From Purpureocillium takamizusanense (taxonomy: Eukaryota > Ascomycota > Sordariomycetes > Hypocreales > Ophiocordycipitaceae), in contig NC_063072.1 in the NCBI RefSeq assembly GCF_022605165.1, positions 2,294,001-2,358,000 of the forward strand: a DNA stretch of 64,000 nt. Direction: 5' to 3'. The notes beneath the pieces were generated by a model, which saw nothing but the letters and a program-made list of their open reading frames with translations, was not told the DNA's origin and made no database searches. The translations under genes and the position numbers were made by a program. Below, piece by piece: positions 24,371 through 36,243 of the stretch; the stretch's first letter is position 1; every line of letters starts with the position of its first letter.

Positions 24371-25131
24371 TACCCTCGCATTCGCAGCATGTACGAAGTA
24401 TTTCGTTGTTTATCGTTGGTTGCATCGCACGACACGCACGACAAGGCGATACGACTCGGACAAAGGCAGCAGCAGCATCATCGGCGCATCTCTCTACTCA
24501 TGCTTCTTTTTTTTTCATTTGGTGTTTGGGAGGCTAGGAGATACCATCAAAACGCATTTGCTGAGTCGATACCTTCGGGGGGGCCTCAAAAGGAAGACAA
24601 AAAGGGTCAACCTCGCGAATTCGGGTTTGCAGACTGTATGTTGTTAATGGGTAGCGTTAACCACTCAGTAGCGTTAAGCACGATCAAAACTACCTAGTAG
24701 CCAGGCATCCCTGTCTGTGATGTTTTCGTAACTTGTCGATGCAAGGCGCAAAAATGCCTGATTGCTGTAGCTGAAAAGTTGACAGATCACCGAACTCAAA
24801 ATATCCGTAGCAGTCCAGCAGCACCACTTCAATTGACATGTGCTTTTAGTGGTTTTCTTTTGTGCAATTTACGTGGTTTTGGGACGTAAAGGTGCGTACT
24901 GTCAAGATGCCGGGTTCGTATAGCTGTGCCTCTGATGGATGGAAGGCGTGACGTCGCTCACGACACGGGATCCATCACGTGATTGAGCCGGAACAACGAG
25001 TCGCCCGCGCGTCCAGCGGATCAGCTCCTGCGCCGCCTCACCTGGGAGTCCACAACCACACCTGGCTCGTTGACGAGCTCCAACTCAACTTTCCCTTCGA
25101 CCGAGCCGTTTGGCGCTTGAGCTGCATCGCC
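24371..25131. other. Intergenic region upstream of the V-ATPase gene
   Basis: No gene seen. It is more AT-rich than its surroundings from 24480 to 24900. It carries a palindromic ATCACGTGAT about 150 nt before the V-ATPase start. Confidence 0.55.
24977..24984. promoter_or_regulatory. TCACGTGA E-box (Cbf1/bHLH-type site)
   Basis: The octamer TCACGTGA sits inside the palindrome ATCACGTGAT, 147 nt upstream of the V-ATPase subunit a start codon. bHLH factors such as Cbf1 bind CACGTG cores. That it controls this gene is inference from position. Confidence 0.4.
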
Positions 25132-27949
25132 ATGGCTCCCAACAAGGACACGCCGTTCCGCTCGGCGGACATGAGCATGGTGCAGCTATACGTCTCCAAC
25201 GAAATCGGTCGGGAGGTCGTTACTGCTCTCGGCGAGCTTGGACTCTGCCAGTTCCGAGACGTGAGCAACCATGACACAACAAGCCCTCGGCCACGGCGAT
25301 GACTGACTGAGGTATACAGTTGAATGAGGATGTCAGCGCATTCCAGCGAACGTATACACAGGAGATCCGACGCCTAGACAACGTCGAGAGGCAGTTGCGT
25401 ACGTCCGCGCCCGGCAATCACTGAAGGCCCGCACATCGTAGCTGACCATCCGCAGGATACTTCTATGCTCAGATGGAGAAGGCCGGCATCCCGCTCCGCA
25501 AGCTCGATCTCGACAATGAAAGGCTGGCCTCCCCGTCGACCTCGGAGATTGATGAGCTTGCCGAGCGAAGCCAGAAGCTCGAGCAACGCGTCTCGGACCT
25601 TAACGACAGTTACGAGACCCTCAAGAAGCGCGAAGGCGATCTCACCGAGTGGCGATGGGTCTTGCGCGAGGCGGGCAGCTTCTTCGACCGTGCCCACGGC
25701 AATGTCGATGAAATTCGGGCCTCGACTGATAACGACGATGCGCCCTTGCTCTCCGACATCGAGCAGCATCACCAGGCCCCCGAGGTCGAGAGATCCTTCT
25801 CTGGTATGAACATTGGGTTCGTCGCGGGTGTCATTGCGCGTGACCGCGTAGCGGCCTTTGAGCGCATCCTCTGGCGCACGCTGCGTGGCAACCTGTACAT
25901 GAACCAGTCGGAGATTCCCGAGCCCCTGATCGATCCCACCAACAACGAGGCCGTCAACAAGAATGTATTCGTCATTTTCGCCCACGGCAAGGAGATTCTC
26001 GCCAAGATCCGCAAGATCTCCGAGTCTATGGGTGCTGAGGTCTACAATGTCGACGAGAACAGCGACCTCCGCCGCGACCAGATCCACGAGGTCAACGGTC
26101 GTCTGGATGACGTGCAAAACGTCCTACGCAACACTCAGGCCACGCTGGAGGCCGAGCTCAACCAGATTTCGCAGTCGCTTTCGGCGTGGATGGTGCTCAT
26201 TTCCAAGGAAAAGGCCGTCTACAGCACGCTCAACCTCTTTTCGTACGACAGAGCTCGCCGAACTTTGATTGCTGAGGCCTGGTGCCCGACAAACGACATG
26301 CCTCTCATCCGGTCCACACTCCAGGACGTGACCAACCGCGCCGGACTCTCCGTGCCGTCTATCATCAACGAGATTCGAACCAACAAGACGCCGCCCACGT
26401 ATCTCAAGACGAACAAATTCACCGAGGGTTTCCAGACCATCGTTAACGCCTATGGTACTGCCACGTACCAGGAGGTGAACCCCGCTCTGCCCGTCTTCGT
26501 CACGTTCCCCTTCCTCTTCGCCGTCATGTTTGGCGACCTGGGCCATGCCATCATCATGCTCTCAGCTGCGCTTGCCATGATCTACTGGGAGAAGCCGCTG
26601 AAGAAGGTGACGTTTGAGCTTTTCGCCATGATCTACTACGGCAGATACATCGCCCTGGTCATGGCTGTTTTCTCCATCTTTACCGGCCTCATGTACAACG
26701 ACATCTTTTCCAAGTCCATGACTCTCTTCCCGAGTGCCTGGTCGTACGAGAAGCCCGATGGTTGGAAGGAGGGCGACACTGTCAGTGGCGTGCTGAACAC
26801 GAAGGGCTACCGCTACCCCTTTGGTATCGACTGGGCGTGGCACGGAACCGACAATGACCTCCTCTTCAGCAACAGCTACAAGATGAAGATGAGCATCATC
26901 CTTGGTTGGGCGCACATGACATACTCGCTCTGCTTCGCGTACATCAACGCGAGGCACTTCAGGAAGCCCATCGACATCTGGGGCAACTTCATTCCGGGCA
27001 TGATCTTCTTCCAGTCCATCTTTGGCTATCTGGTCATTTGCATTCTTTACAAGTGGTCAGTCCAGTGGATTGACTTGGAGAAGGGCGAGACGATTGCCCA
27101 GCCGCCGGGCTTGCTCAACATGCTCATTTACATGTTCCTGCAACCAGGCACCCTGGACATGCAGCTTTACCCAGGACAGCAGTATGTGCAGGTGGTCTTA
27201 TTATTGCTGGCCTTTGTGCAAGTGCCTATCCTGCTCTTCCTCAAGCCGTTCTACCTCCGCTGGGAGCACAACCGTGCGCGCGCAAAGGGTTATCGTGGCA
27301 TAGGTGAAACGTCTCGGGTTAGCGCCCTGGATGGTGACGATGAGAACGAGGGCCTGGTCAACGGGCACGGAAACAGCTTCGACGACGACGGCGAAGGCGT
27401 GGCTATGATCTCCCAGAACATCGGCGAGGAGCACGAGGAGTTTGAGTTTAGTGAAGCAATGATCCACCAGGTTATTCACACGATTGGTAAGTCAGACGCC
27501 TTGCATTGTTTGGAATGCACATGCTAACGGGCCTCAGAATTCTGCCTCAACTGTGTCTCGCACACTGCTTCCTATCTGCGACTCTGGGCCTTGTCCCTTG
27601 CTCATCAGCAGCTCAGCGTCGTCCTTTGGAACATGACTCTTGGGCCCGCTCTGGCCAGACCAGGCATCGTGGGCGTTATCATGATCGTCGCCTGCTTCTA
27701 CCTCTGGTTCTTCCTGAGTACGCCTGACCCTGCAAACATCGTGCCTTTTATCAGTATGCTGACCACATCATTACAGCCATTGCCATTCTGGTGTGCATGG
27801 AGGGAACCAGTGCCATGTTGCACTCGCTGCGACTGGCGTGGGTCGAGTCGTTCTCCAAGTTTGCAGAGTTCGGGGGTTGGCCTTTTGTGCCGTTTTCGTT
27901 CAACTCATTGCTGGAAGAGTCAGAAGACTTGAAAGAATATTTGGGATGA
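25132..27949 (+). CDS. vph-1: V-type proton ATPase subunit a (Vph1-like)
   Basis: This is the large membrane subunit of the V0 sector, which forms the proton half-channels that acidify the vacuole. Exons 25132-25260, 25320-25398, 25456-27486, 27538-27717 and 27777-27949 give 863 residues. The cytosolic N-terminal half begins with [13 protein letters not shown] and contains coiled-coil segments ([19 protein letters not shown]). Transmembrane helices start near residue 408 ([20 protein letters not shown]). The essential arginine of the a subunit is seen as Arg761 in [19 protein letters not shown], encoded just after intron 3. The C-terminus reads [20 protein letters not shown]...FVPFSF. An acidic linker around residues 690-730 is typical of Vph1 forms. 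Vacuolar rather than Golgi (Stv1) location is assumed, as most filamentous fungi have one gene. Confidence 0.96.
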
Positions 27950-28170
27950 GACGGCCATGACCATGGAGATGCCGTGCTGCATTGTTTCTTTTCTTATCGT
28001 GTAGACCTAGCCCTAGCTAGCTAGCCCCTTTGTATCATATCATACAAGCAATGCATCCCTAGACTCTTGTCTTGGTCCAAACTGCGCCTTGATTCGCTCC
28101 GTGGGCCCTGTTAAGTGACCTGCAAAAAATCCGTACGTATGGTGCGTAGCATGACCAACGCCGAGGAGGC

Positions 28171-31100
28171 CTACGCCCAGAGCGGAGCCGTGACCTCGAC
28201 CGCACGCTCCATAACTGCCCTAACGCGGTCGGCGAACACCTTGTTGTTGCACTCGACCTCGAGATCCTCGAGCCAGACGGTGGCCTCCATCTTGTCCACC
28301 TTGATGCGCACGCCCGGCACGGGAATGCCCAGCTTGTGCAGCCGCTGGATCTCCCTGCTGCGCCGCTGCTCCAGCTCCGAGTCGGCGTTGGTGTCCTCGT
28401 CCATGGCGTCGGGGTCGGCATTGTCCTTGCCCTCCGCCTCTTGCCCCTGCTCCTCCCTTTTCGTCTGCGTCTCGGCCTCATCCTTGACACCGTTGCTCTC
28501 TTCCTCCTTTTTCGCCGTGTCCTCGCCGCCGCCGCTCTCGCCATCCTTCTCTTCTGCTACTTCCTCCTCCTTCATGGTGGCGTCTGCCGGCGCAGACGAG
28601 GGGTCCTCGATTTTGGCCACCGGTGCGGGCGCGGGCGCGGGTGGCAGCTTAGGGTTCTCGACGGGGGCGACATTGTCGGCGCCAAACTGCGCCTCGAGGA
28701 ACCAGAAGAGGCGCTCGAGGCGCTCTGCGGGGGTGCAGTTGGCGTGCGGGTTGCGGCCGTAGGGCGGGCCGTCGGGGCTGCTGCTGTCGGCCTTGTCGTC
28801 GCCGTGCGAGTGCGAGTGCTTGCCGTTTGCGGCGGAGCGCTTCACAGCGGCGGGGGAGCTCTCGACGGAAAAGAGCACGGCCATGACAGAGTCGGCGATG
28901 CTATCGTTGAGCATGTTGCCCTCCCACTCGAGCTCGACCTCACCGTTTGTGCGGTATCTGACGGTGATGCAGCCCATGACGAGGTACGCGGCCACGAGCG
29001 TGCCACCAACCTCCTCGTCCGCGGCCTCTTGCTTCATCTCGTCGTCCTCTGCTTTGCCGTCGCCGTCGTCGCCGCCGGTCCCCTCCTTCGCGGCAACAAG
29101 GGCCTTGGCGCCACGCATTTCGGGCAGCTCCTCGATGGCGCCAAATGTGCCCTCGAGCGCCCAGCGGATGAGGTCGATGCCGGCAGCGCTGAGGCGCAGG
29201 CGCTGCTTGCACATGATGGTGGTGGTGGTGAGGCCGGCGTACTCGCGCAGGTCTTCGGGCGCCATGAGGGAGAGCTTGAAGTCGTTTTGGACGAGCACGC
29301 CGGTGACGAGCGGCGCGTCGGCGGGGGCAGCGGCGACGACGGCGGTCCCTGCGTCGTCGGGTCCGGAGCCGTAAAGGAGCGACGGTGGCGGGATCGAGGC
29401 CAGCTTGCCGACGACCTTGGCCGTCTTGTCGCCCTTGAAGGGGATGCGCAGCTCCTCGCAGTTGCGCGGCGAGTAGACCTTGACCTTTGCCGTCTTGCTG
29501 GCGTTGAGGGAGAGGAGCTTGGACTTGAGCCGCATCATGTTGTGCTGCTCGCCGTGGACGAGGATCTACGCGAAGGAGTTAGTAAGAAGAAAGTGGCTGT
29601 GGCGCAAAGGGGGCAAGGGGAGCGCATCAGAACGTACCACTACTGGCGCCGCAACCTCTTCGATGAACTCGCGATTCTCGACGCCGTCAACGTGCGCGGC
29701 AAACGAATACTCGGCGACGCTGCAGCGGCGAGGAATGAGCACCTTCTCCGAGTCACCTCCAGGGGCCCTGCGTGCGCCGGCGATGCTGCGCGACATGACG
29801 GCCTGGATCTGATCGGGCTCCTGCATGATCTGCCTCGCCATGGTGCCCTCGACGCTGTAGCCCGTGATGATGACGCCGTTCTTCTCGCTCGGTGCCCAGC
29901 GCTCGAAGAGCTCTCTGCTGACGCCGCTCTGCAGCATACCGGGGCTGGCAAGCATGACGCAGCCGCCCACATCGTCGAAGCGGTCGAGGTTCTTGAGCGA
30001 GCGGATGTATTTGAAGTCCCAAGGTCCGCCCTTGCCGGCGCTGTCGCCCGCGGCCTCGGCCTCGGCCATGCGCTCGCGGAAGAGGCGCTTGATGTTATCG
30101 TTCATGGCGCCGACATACGTCTGGTACACGACCATGCACTTGCGGGCCAGGTTACTAGCGTAGTAAATGGGGTACTTTTGAAACTCCGGGTGTTTTCCCC
30201 AGTACTCGTCGAGGATGAGGAGTAGCTCCTGCGCGCGGCCGAGGGCGAAGACGGGAAGAAGAGCGCGACCGCCGCGGTTGAGTATGCTGGTGATGGTCTT
30301 CATGAGGGCCTGCTCGCGCTCCAGGCGAGGGACGTGCGACGCGATGCCGTACGTCGACTCGGTGATGAGGACGTCGATCTTGACGCCCTTGGGCACCTCG
30401 GCGGAGACGAGATGCCTATCCTGCTCGCGCGAATAGTCGCCGGTGAAGAAGATCCTGAGACCAGCAATCTCAATGAGGAACATGGCCGCGCCGAGGACAT
30501 GGCCGGCGGGGTAGGGGGTGATTCGGATGGAGGAGATGGTGTGTGTCGTGTGGTAGTCGATGGCCTCGATCTGGGGAAACGTGTTGAGGTGGTCCTGTTC
30601 CGTGTACACGGGCTGCGTCGTTGGGTTCGACGACGTGTTGCCCACGCGGACGCTGTCTTGGATGAGCCACTTGTAGATGGCCTTTGTCGGGTGCGTCATG
30701 AAGACGCGGCCCTTGAAGTTTGTCTTTGCGAGAACGTATGGTAATGACGCCGCATGGTCGACATGGAAACTAGGATAGCTCGTCGTCAGCGCTGGAGTCG
30801 GGTGATGTCGTTGGAGACGGTGATGGAAGGTAGAGCGGATAGTGGGCTCAGTGAGTCATGGCAGCCAGGACGGGGCGGCATCACGAGCAGCAGCGCAAGG
30901 ACAAAGGATGGGAAACTTCTTGTATTGATCTGGCATAAAGGACGGATGCCCGCCGAGGCTCGAAAAGGTCGCCATCGCAGCCGGGAGCGACGCAGCGGCC
31001 GAGCCCGAAGCGTCCGTCCCATCACAAGATATACCATGGTTCCCCGCCACCGGGCCACAAGTCGCGGTTGGGAATATGCGTGGGCTTGAACTTACTGGCT

Positions 31101-31439
31101 AATTAGGAGCACGTCGACTGTACTAAGATCGAAGTCGTCGTAGAAGGGCAGCGCGGCGAGACCGTCATACGCGGGATGTTGGCCGGCGTCGAGCTATCCG
31201 GGGCGGAGCCTTGATGTCAATAACTCAAAAGCTACAACGAGTATGGATCGGTCGCCTGCGATGCAAATGACAGACGGGAGACGTACCATGACCGTCTTCC
31301 CCTTGTACTGTATGATATGGCAAGACCTGCCGACTTCGTTGCCGCCGCCGAGGCACAGGAACATGAGCTCATCGGAGGGGTCGACGGGCTCCTCGACAGA
31401 AGCCGCGTTCATCGCGGACGCCTTGCGCTTCGACGCCAT
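28171..31439 (-). CDS. ysh1: Endoribonuclease YSH1 (CPSF73 homologue)
   Basis: The endonuclease of the cleavage and polyadenylation factor cuts pre-mRNA 3' ends before poly(A) addition. Exons on the minus strand are 31439-31287, 31193-31096, 30769-29638 and 29565-28171, giving 925 residues. The metallo-beta-lactamase fold shows [23 protein letters not shown], the zinc motif [13 protein letters not shown] (His84-His89), [14 protein letters not shown] and TESTYG. The beta-CASP region has [18 protein letters not shown] and [35 protein letters not shown] and [15 protein letters not shown] follow. A long Glu/Lys/Asp-rich low-complexity insertion (genomic about 28400-28650) interrupts the C-terminal domain. 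The 326-nt second intron splits the first His codon of the zinc motif. The start at MASKRKAS is chosen over an ATG 27 nt upstream in the same frame. It is transcribed divergently from TAF4. Confidence 0.95.
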
Positions 31440-32149
31440 GGCTGCTTGCGAGATCAGGCGTGGCAATCGTGGGATGAGTTGTGTTCAAGGGCGGCGTGAA
31501 GCTGGCTTTGCTGGTGGAATTAACGGGTAGTGACTCCTGAACGTGAATGGTGCCTTTCGCGGCCGCTGCAGACTGGCGACGCGCGTGCAAGCAACGATTC
31601 AATGCAGCGCTGAGCGCTGCATGCTACAATTGTTGTGTCCCGTCAATATAGCGATATTGGGGCGGACAATCGTGTATTGTGGGAGAGCTCAAGTCCGTTT
31701 GTCGTTGCAGGTCCAGCCAGGCGTGACGAGGCTGGCCAAAGTAAGACCGGATAAAGCGCGGTTCGACCGCCCATTGGCTGCACCGGCTCTGGGAGCTCCT
31801 TCTCACGTGACTTTAAATTTACGCAAACCCCCTCCGGGAGAGGCAGCTCCATCTTCCCTCTCGGTCAAGCAAACCTCCACCCTGCTCGACGACGCTCTCC
31901 TCCGCCGCCTACTTGTGCCTGTCGCATCGCATCAGCATCAACGACCGACTCGGTGGCGCTCACACAGATAACTGCATAGATTACACGTGTCTGACACGTC
32001 CTCGCGCGTCGGATGGGCCAAGCGACCTTGATCGAGGCAGGCTCTGTTGCCTGCTAAGTTCGCGGCCGCTGGCCACCCTTGCCGCGCCCTTCGCTCGCTC
32101 ACGACCTCTCGCCGCCGCGATAGAACCGCCACGGCAAGATCCCGGCAAC
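31440..32149. promoter_or_regulatory. Divergent promoter of YSH1 and TAF4
   Basis: The 710-nt spacer between the two start codons must hold both promoters. It carries TCACGTGA at 31803-31810, about midway, and an inverted CCAAT box (CCATTGGCTG, ATTGG at 31773-31777) 26 nt away. Frames open upstream of the TAF4 ATG are ignored because the Kozak-like CAACATGGC at 32150 starts the conserved protein. Confidence 0.5.
31803..31810. promoter_or_regulatory. TCACGTGA E-box in the divergent promoter
   Basis: The same octamer as upstream of the V-ATPase gene. It is placed about 340 nt from the TAF4 start and 365 nt from the YSH1 start, beside an inverted CCAAT box. Confidence 0.4.
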
Positions 32150-34122
32150 ATGGCGCAGCCTCAGCACCAGGCGCCGCCCCCGCGTGCCTTCTCGCCTCCG
32201 CAGCACTCGCCATCACCGGCCGCCGGTACCCCGTCGGCGTTCGCCTTGCCCCCGAACAAGCGTGTCCGGACCGATGGCCCGCCGTCTCAGCCCGGGTCGC
32301 CGTACGCGCCCTCGCCATTTGCTGCGAGCCCCGGCGCTGCTGGCACGCCTCCGATGACGGCCGCGTCACCTACGTTCTCGGCGACTCCTCCGCTGTCTGC
32401 CACATACGCGACGCCATATACCAACGGCGCCGCGACGCCGGGCCTGAACCTGCCTGATGGTCGCGCAAGCAGCGCCACGCCCGTACAGATGCCACATGCC
32501 GCGCCTCCGCAGATGGCTCAGCCTCAGTATACCAACGCCATGATGACTCCCATCCAGCAGGCGGTCGCGTCTCCCGCCCCGTCCGCGAACGTTATGGGCC
32601 CTCCACAGCGCCCTGCGGATAGACCCACGAAAGATTATGAATACGACGTCACGGATTCGTTGGCCGGGACGGGAATCGATTTGCGCGCCGAGGAGCAGTA
32701 CATGTCCGACTTGTACTCGAATGCGCTAGACTCCAATACGGCCGACGCCAGGACGGGACTGGCCTACAACCAAGCCGGTTCGAAGTCGACTTTCTACGGC
32801 GCAGGGCCCGCCAATCAGCCCGCCGAGCCGACGTCTACGTCCAACCAGGATGAGCTCGCCGCAAAGGCCGCCGAGCGAGCCTGGGCTGAGTCGTCAATGC
32901 GGCTGGCCGTGCAAAGGACCCAGGAAATTAATGACCCTTTCCTGTTGGTGGCTCTGCTCCATCAGCGCGCGGACAAGATTGCCCGAGAGCATGGCATCGG
33001 CCTCAACCTGGAGATGAAAAACCCGCAGCCTATGGGCAAGATGAGGCTGCCAGAACAGTTCCCCCAGCCGCAAGTCACTGTCCGCATGGAGCCAGGCCCC
33101 GACTCGGCCATGGTCCAAACGACCGGCTCCTACATTCCGCAGGAATCGTTCCTCGTCGATCAGCTCGCCCTTACGTCGATTGCGACAAAGCACAGGTTAC
33201 GCGGCCTTGTGGAAGAGGCTTGCGTGATTGCCATTCATCGGCAAAAGACATCCCACGGAGACGTGCCCAAAGAGTGGGAGTCTGCAGCTGCACCCATGAA
33301 CGCCGAGGTCTTGGAGCCCATGCACGAGCCAGGTGAACCCATGGATATGGACTGTGCCGAAGACCCTGGCACGAACCCGTTGAAGCGTATGCAGTATCTT
33401 GGTAATTTCTGTGTCGTGGTATGGCTAACACTACGTCAACAGGGTCCGCCGATGCAGCGATGCTGGGCGATGGCGCGTCTCCACCACCCGTGAAGAAGCT
33501 CCCCAAGATCGGAGGATCCAATGCCACGGTACCGATGAGAGAGCGAGCCAGGCAGGACCGCGAGTGGGAAGAGGCTCGGCTTCGAAAACGCCAGCGCCGC
33601 AAAGATGGCGGTCCAGATGGGACTGCGACGCCGACACGAGCAGGCAGCGTGGCTCCCGCAACACCTGGATCGGTCGCGCCGGAACCGGAGAAGGCGATGA
33701 CCAAGAAGGAGATGAAGAAGAACCAAGCCTTGAAGGCAGCGGAAGCCAACAGCCACGCCAACCAGAACTTGACCAGCAGCATGTTTGCAGGTCTCGGCGG
33801 CAAAGGTGGCTTATTCGGGAAGAAGAAGACGGGCAAGACATACGACTGGATGAATGTCGGCCGAAGCGGCAGTGGCGCAAGCACCCCTACTCGGCCAACG
33901 CCCGGGCCCAAGGGCGCGAGCGGGATGCCTGGCACGCCGTCCGGAGCCAACCACCCCCTCACGACCGAAGGCCGCAATCGACTCGGCACGTGGCGTGAAG
34001 ACAAGGAGAAGGGCAAGAACATCCAACTGCGAGACTGGGTTGTGGTCCTCGAGAGAGACGGGCGAGAATCCAAGGCCCTGTCAACAGCCCATTCGCAGCT
34101 GGACGCCTCTCTCCCAAGATAA
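32150..34122 (+). CDS. taf4: Transcription initiation factor TFIID subunit 4 (TAF4)
   Basis: TAF4 is a scaffold subunit of TFIID with a histone-fold partner in TAF12. Exons 32150-33401 and 33443-34122 give 643 residues; the single 41-nt intron ends CGTCAACAG. The first 170 residues are a Pro/Ala/Ser-rich disordered segment with a PNKRVR basic patch. The TAF4 domain begins around DVTDSLAGTGIDLRAEEQYM and includes NDPFLLVALLHQRADKIAREHG and DQLALTSIATKHRLRGLVEE. After the intron come VPMRERARQDREWEEARLRK, EKAMTKKEMKKNQALKAAEA, KTYDWMN and the terminal REDKEKGKNIQLRDWVVVLE, the usual ending of fungal TAF4. The intron is at the short end for fungi but restores the frame exactly. Confidence 0.9.
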
Positions 34123-34801
34123 TTTAGAAGCACGGACCAGAAAATTGGATGACGACGGTGCCGCTACCACCACGTGGAAAAGGGGATACCAGGTGTGGGC
34201 ATGGGAGACGGGGGGCTTGCGGGAGATACCCATCGCCGTGCATTGGTCTTTTGATTTGATTGTGATTTTCGTTAGCCCGGCGTTATACCAGGACAAGGTT
34301 GAAGTGGCTGTTTTTCGACAGCTTGGGCGACATGTCGAGCTCATGATGGGAACAGGGGCACGTGGATCAACGCCTACGCGAGTGAGAGAGGGCGAGAGAG
34401 CGCTGGTGTCAGCTTCGGAACGGAGTAGCTGGCGCCTCACAATACCTAGTCGAGTCGAGGGCTAGGAACCCGCGAGGAAAACGTCATACAACTATTAAGA
34501 TATGGCCATTGACGATGCGATATGTGTGAAGCATGGTTTGTGACTCTGGCGCTGCTGAGGTTGTGCGCTGGGGTCCAAGACTGCCCAGAGGATTTGTCGT
34601 TGGAGGGGGTTCGCGACTTCCCAGCCAGGCGTCAGTACTGTAACCACAGTAAGTCGTCACAACGCTTCGCCTTATTAATAAGCGGCGACTCCTCTTTCAA
34701 CCTCACCCACCCTCGATGCGCACTCAGGCTCATTTCCGTGGCTCAACTCACCCTAAAAAAGCCAACTTAGACCAGAGAAATCTTTGCATCCCGAAAACGC
34801 C
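34123..34801. other. Intergenic region between TAF4 and the amidase gene
   Basis: No gene seen. Frames continuing through this region show no family features. It should hold the TAF4 3' UTR and the promoter of the following gene. Confidence 0.55.
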
Positions 34802-36183
34802 ATGGCAGTGCTCGCTGTATGTCCAGGAGTCGAAGACACGGCCCGCCGGCTCAGGCGATGCGAGGCGAGGGGCTGAAGGAGGGCGTGCAGCTAACTCGTT
34901 GACAGGCCGTTGGGCAGATCTGCGCGACGGGATCCCTCAAAGCAAACCTAGACCAGTGTGTGAGGCTCGTCAACAAGGCCGCCATCGGCGGGGCAAAGGT
35001 GAGTGAGAGTGAACACGCTGATGAGACGGCGCCGGTAGACTAGACATCTCCAGCTCTCTCCACCGACGAGCGTCGGTGGGGAGACTGTTTCACTGACGTA
35101 CACCAACCGGTCTCTGCCTGGCATTGTTTTGATTTCTCGATCGCGCATCGAGATATTGTGAGACATCTGCAGGGCGGCGGCGCGGAGAGTGCCGATTCTG
35201 TCGGTACCAGAGACGAACCAACCCCCCCGCCCCCTCCCCTCCGGCCGACCCTCGTTGAGAGACATCTATGCACGCGAGCGATGGCATCCACTGACCTGCC
35301 CTGTTGATCCTCAGATACTGTTCCTGCCAGAGGCTTCAGACTACATCGCGCCCGACGCCCAGACCTCGCTGGAGCTTGCGGTGCCGCAGTCGACGTCGCC
35401 GTTCGTCCTGGGTTTACGTGCCGCGGCGAAGCAGCACTCGATCGCGGTCCACGTGGGCATCCATCATCCTTTAGAAACGACAACGGGCGGACCGGTCCGA
35501 AAGCTGCTCAATCGTGCGTTATACATCAACGCAGACGGCGCCATTGTCGAGGCGGCGACGTACGACAAGCTTCACGTGTTTGATTACGGGTCTCTCAAAG
35601 AGAGCAACACGGTGCAGCCGGGGACGAGGCTCACGCCTCCGTTCGAGTCACCGGTGGGCAGGATAGGCAGTCTCATATGCTTCGACGTGCGGTTCCCCGA
35701 AACGGCCATCGCCCTGGCGCAGCCGGGCAAGTCAAGTCGATGGTTCAGTCGCCCCGCACAGATCTTGACGTACCCCAGCGCGTTTACGATCCGCACCGGC
35801 GAGGCACATTGGGAGACGTTGCTCCGGGCGCGGGCCATTGAGACAGAGAGCTGGGTGGTCGCCGCCGCGCAGGTCGGGCAGCACAACGAGAAGCGAGCGA
35901 GCTACGGACGGAGCATGGTCGTGGACCCGTGGGGCACCGTGAGACTGCGGCTCAAGGGCGTGGTGGACGCCCGCGGGGAGGCGGAGGAGGGGGCCGTGGG
36001 GGAGATTGGGTTCGTGGAGATGGACATGGACGTGGCGGGCCGAGTGAGGGAGAGCATGCCGCTGCAGAGGCGAACGTAAGTACGACCGTATACGCCGGGC
36101 AGTCGCGAGAGTGCAAACTGACAAAGTCACGGCGCAGGGACGTGTACCCCGAGTTGCCCGGACGGGCGGACGGCGCGGACTGA
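34802..36183 (+). CDS. Nit1-type carbon-nitrogen hydrolase (deaminated glutathione amidase-like)
   Basis: This nitrilase-superfamily amidase is probably of the Nit1 group, which hydrolyses deaminated glutathione. Exons 34802-34816, 34906-34998, 35315-36075 and 36138-36183 give 304 residues. The first coding exon is only five codons; splicing gives MAVLAAVGQICATGSL. The catalytic triad is visible as Glu42 (LFLPEASDYIA), Lys121 (YDKLHVFDYG) and Cys158 (SLICFDVRFPE). Further family blocks are LTYPSAFTIRTGEAHWETLL, ARAIETESWVVAAAQVGQHN and YGRSMVVDPWGTV; the end is RRTDVYPEL plus a short tail. Compared with human NIT1 (ALAQAGAEILTYPSAF, from memory) there are about nine extra residues between ALAQPG and AQILTYPSAF. 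The third intron boundary (316 nt intron) is well supported by frame and homology. Confidence 0.9.
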
Positions 36184-36210
36184 TGATTGGCGACGTCGGC
36201 ACCCGAGGCC

Positions 36211-36243
36211 GGGATGGGATGGGATGGGATGGGATGGGATGGG
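36211..36243. repeat. (GGGAT)n microsatellite
   Basis: Six perfect copies of GGGAT start 28 nt after the amidase stop codon. Confidence 0.92.
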
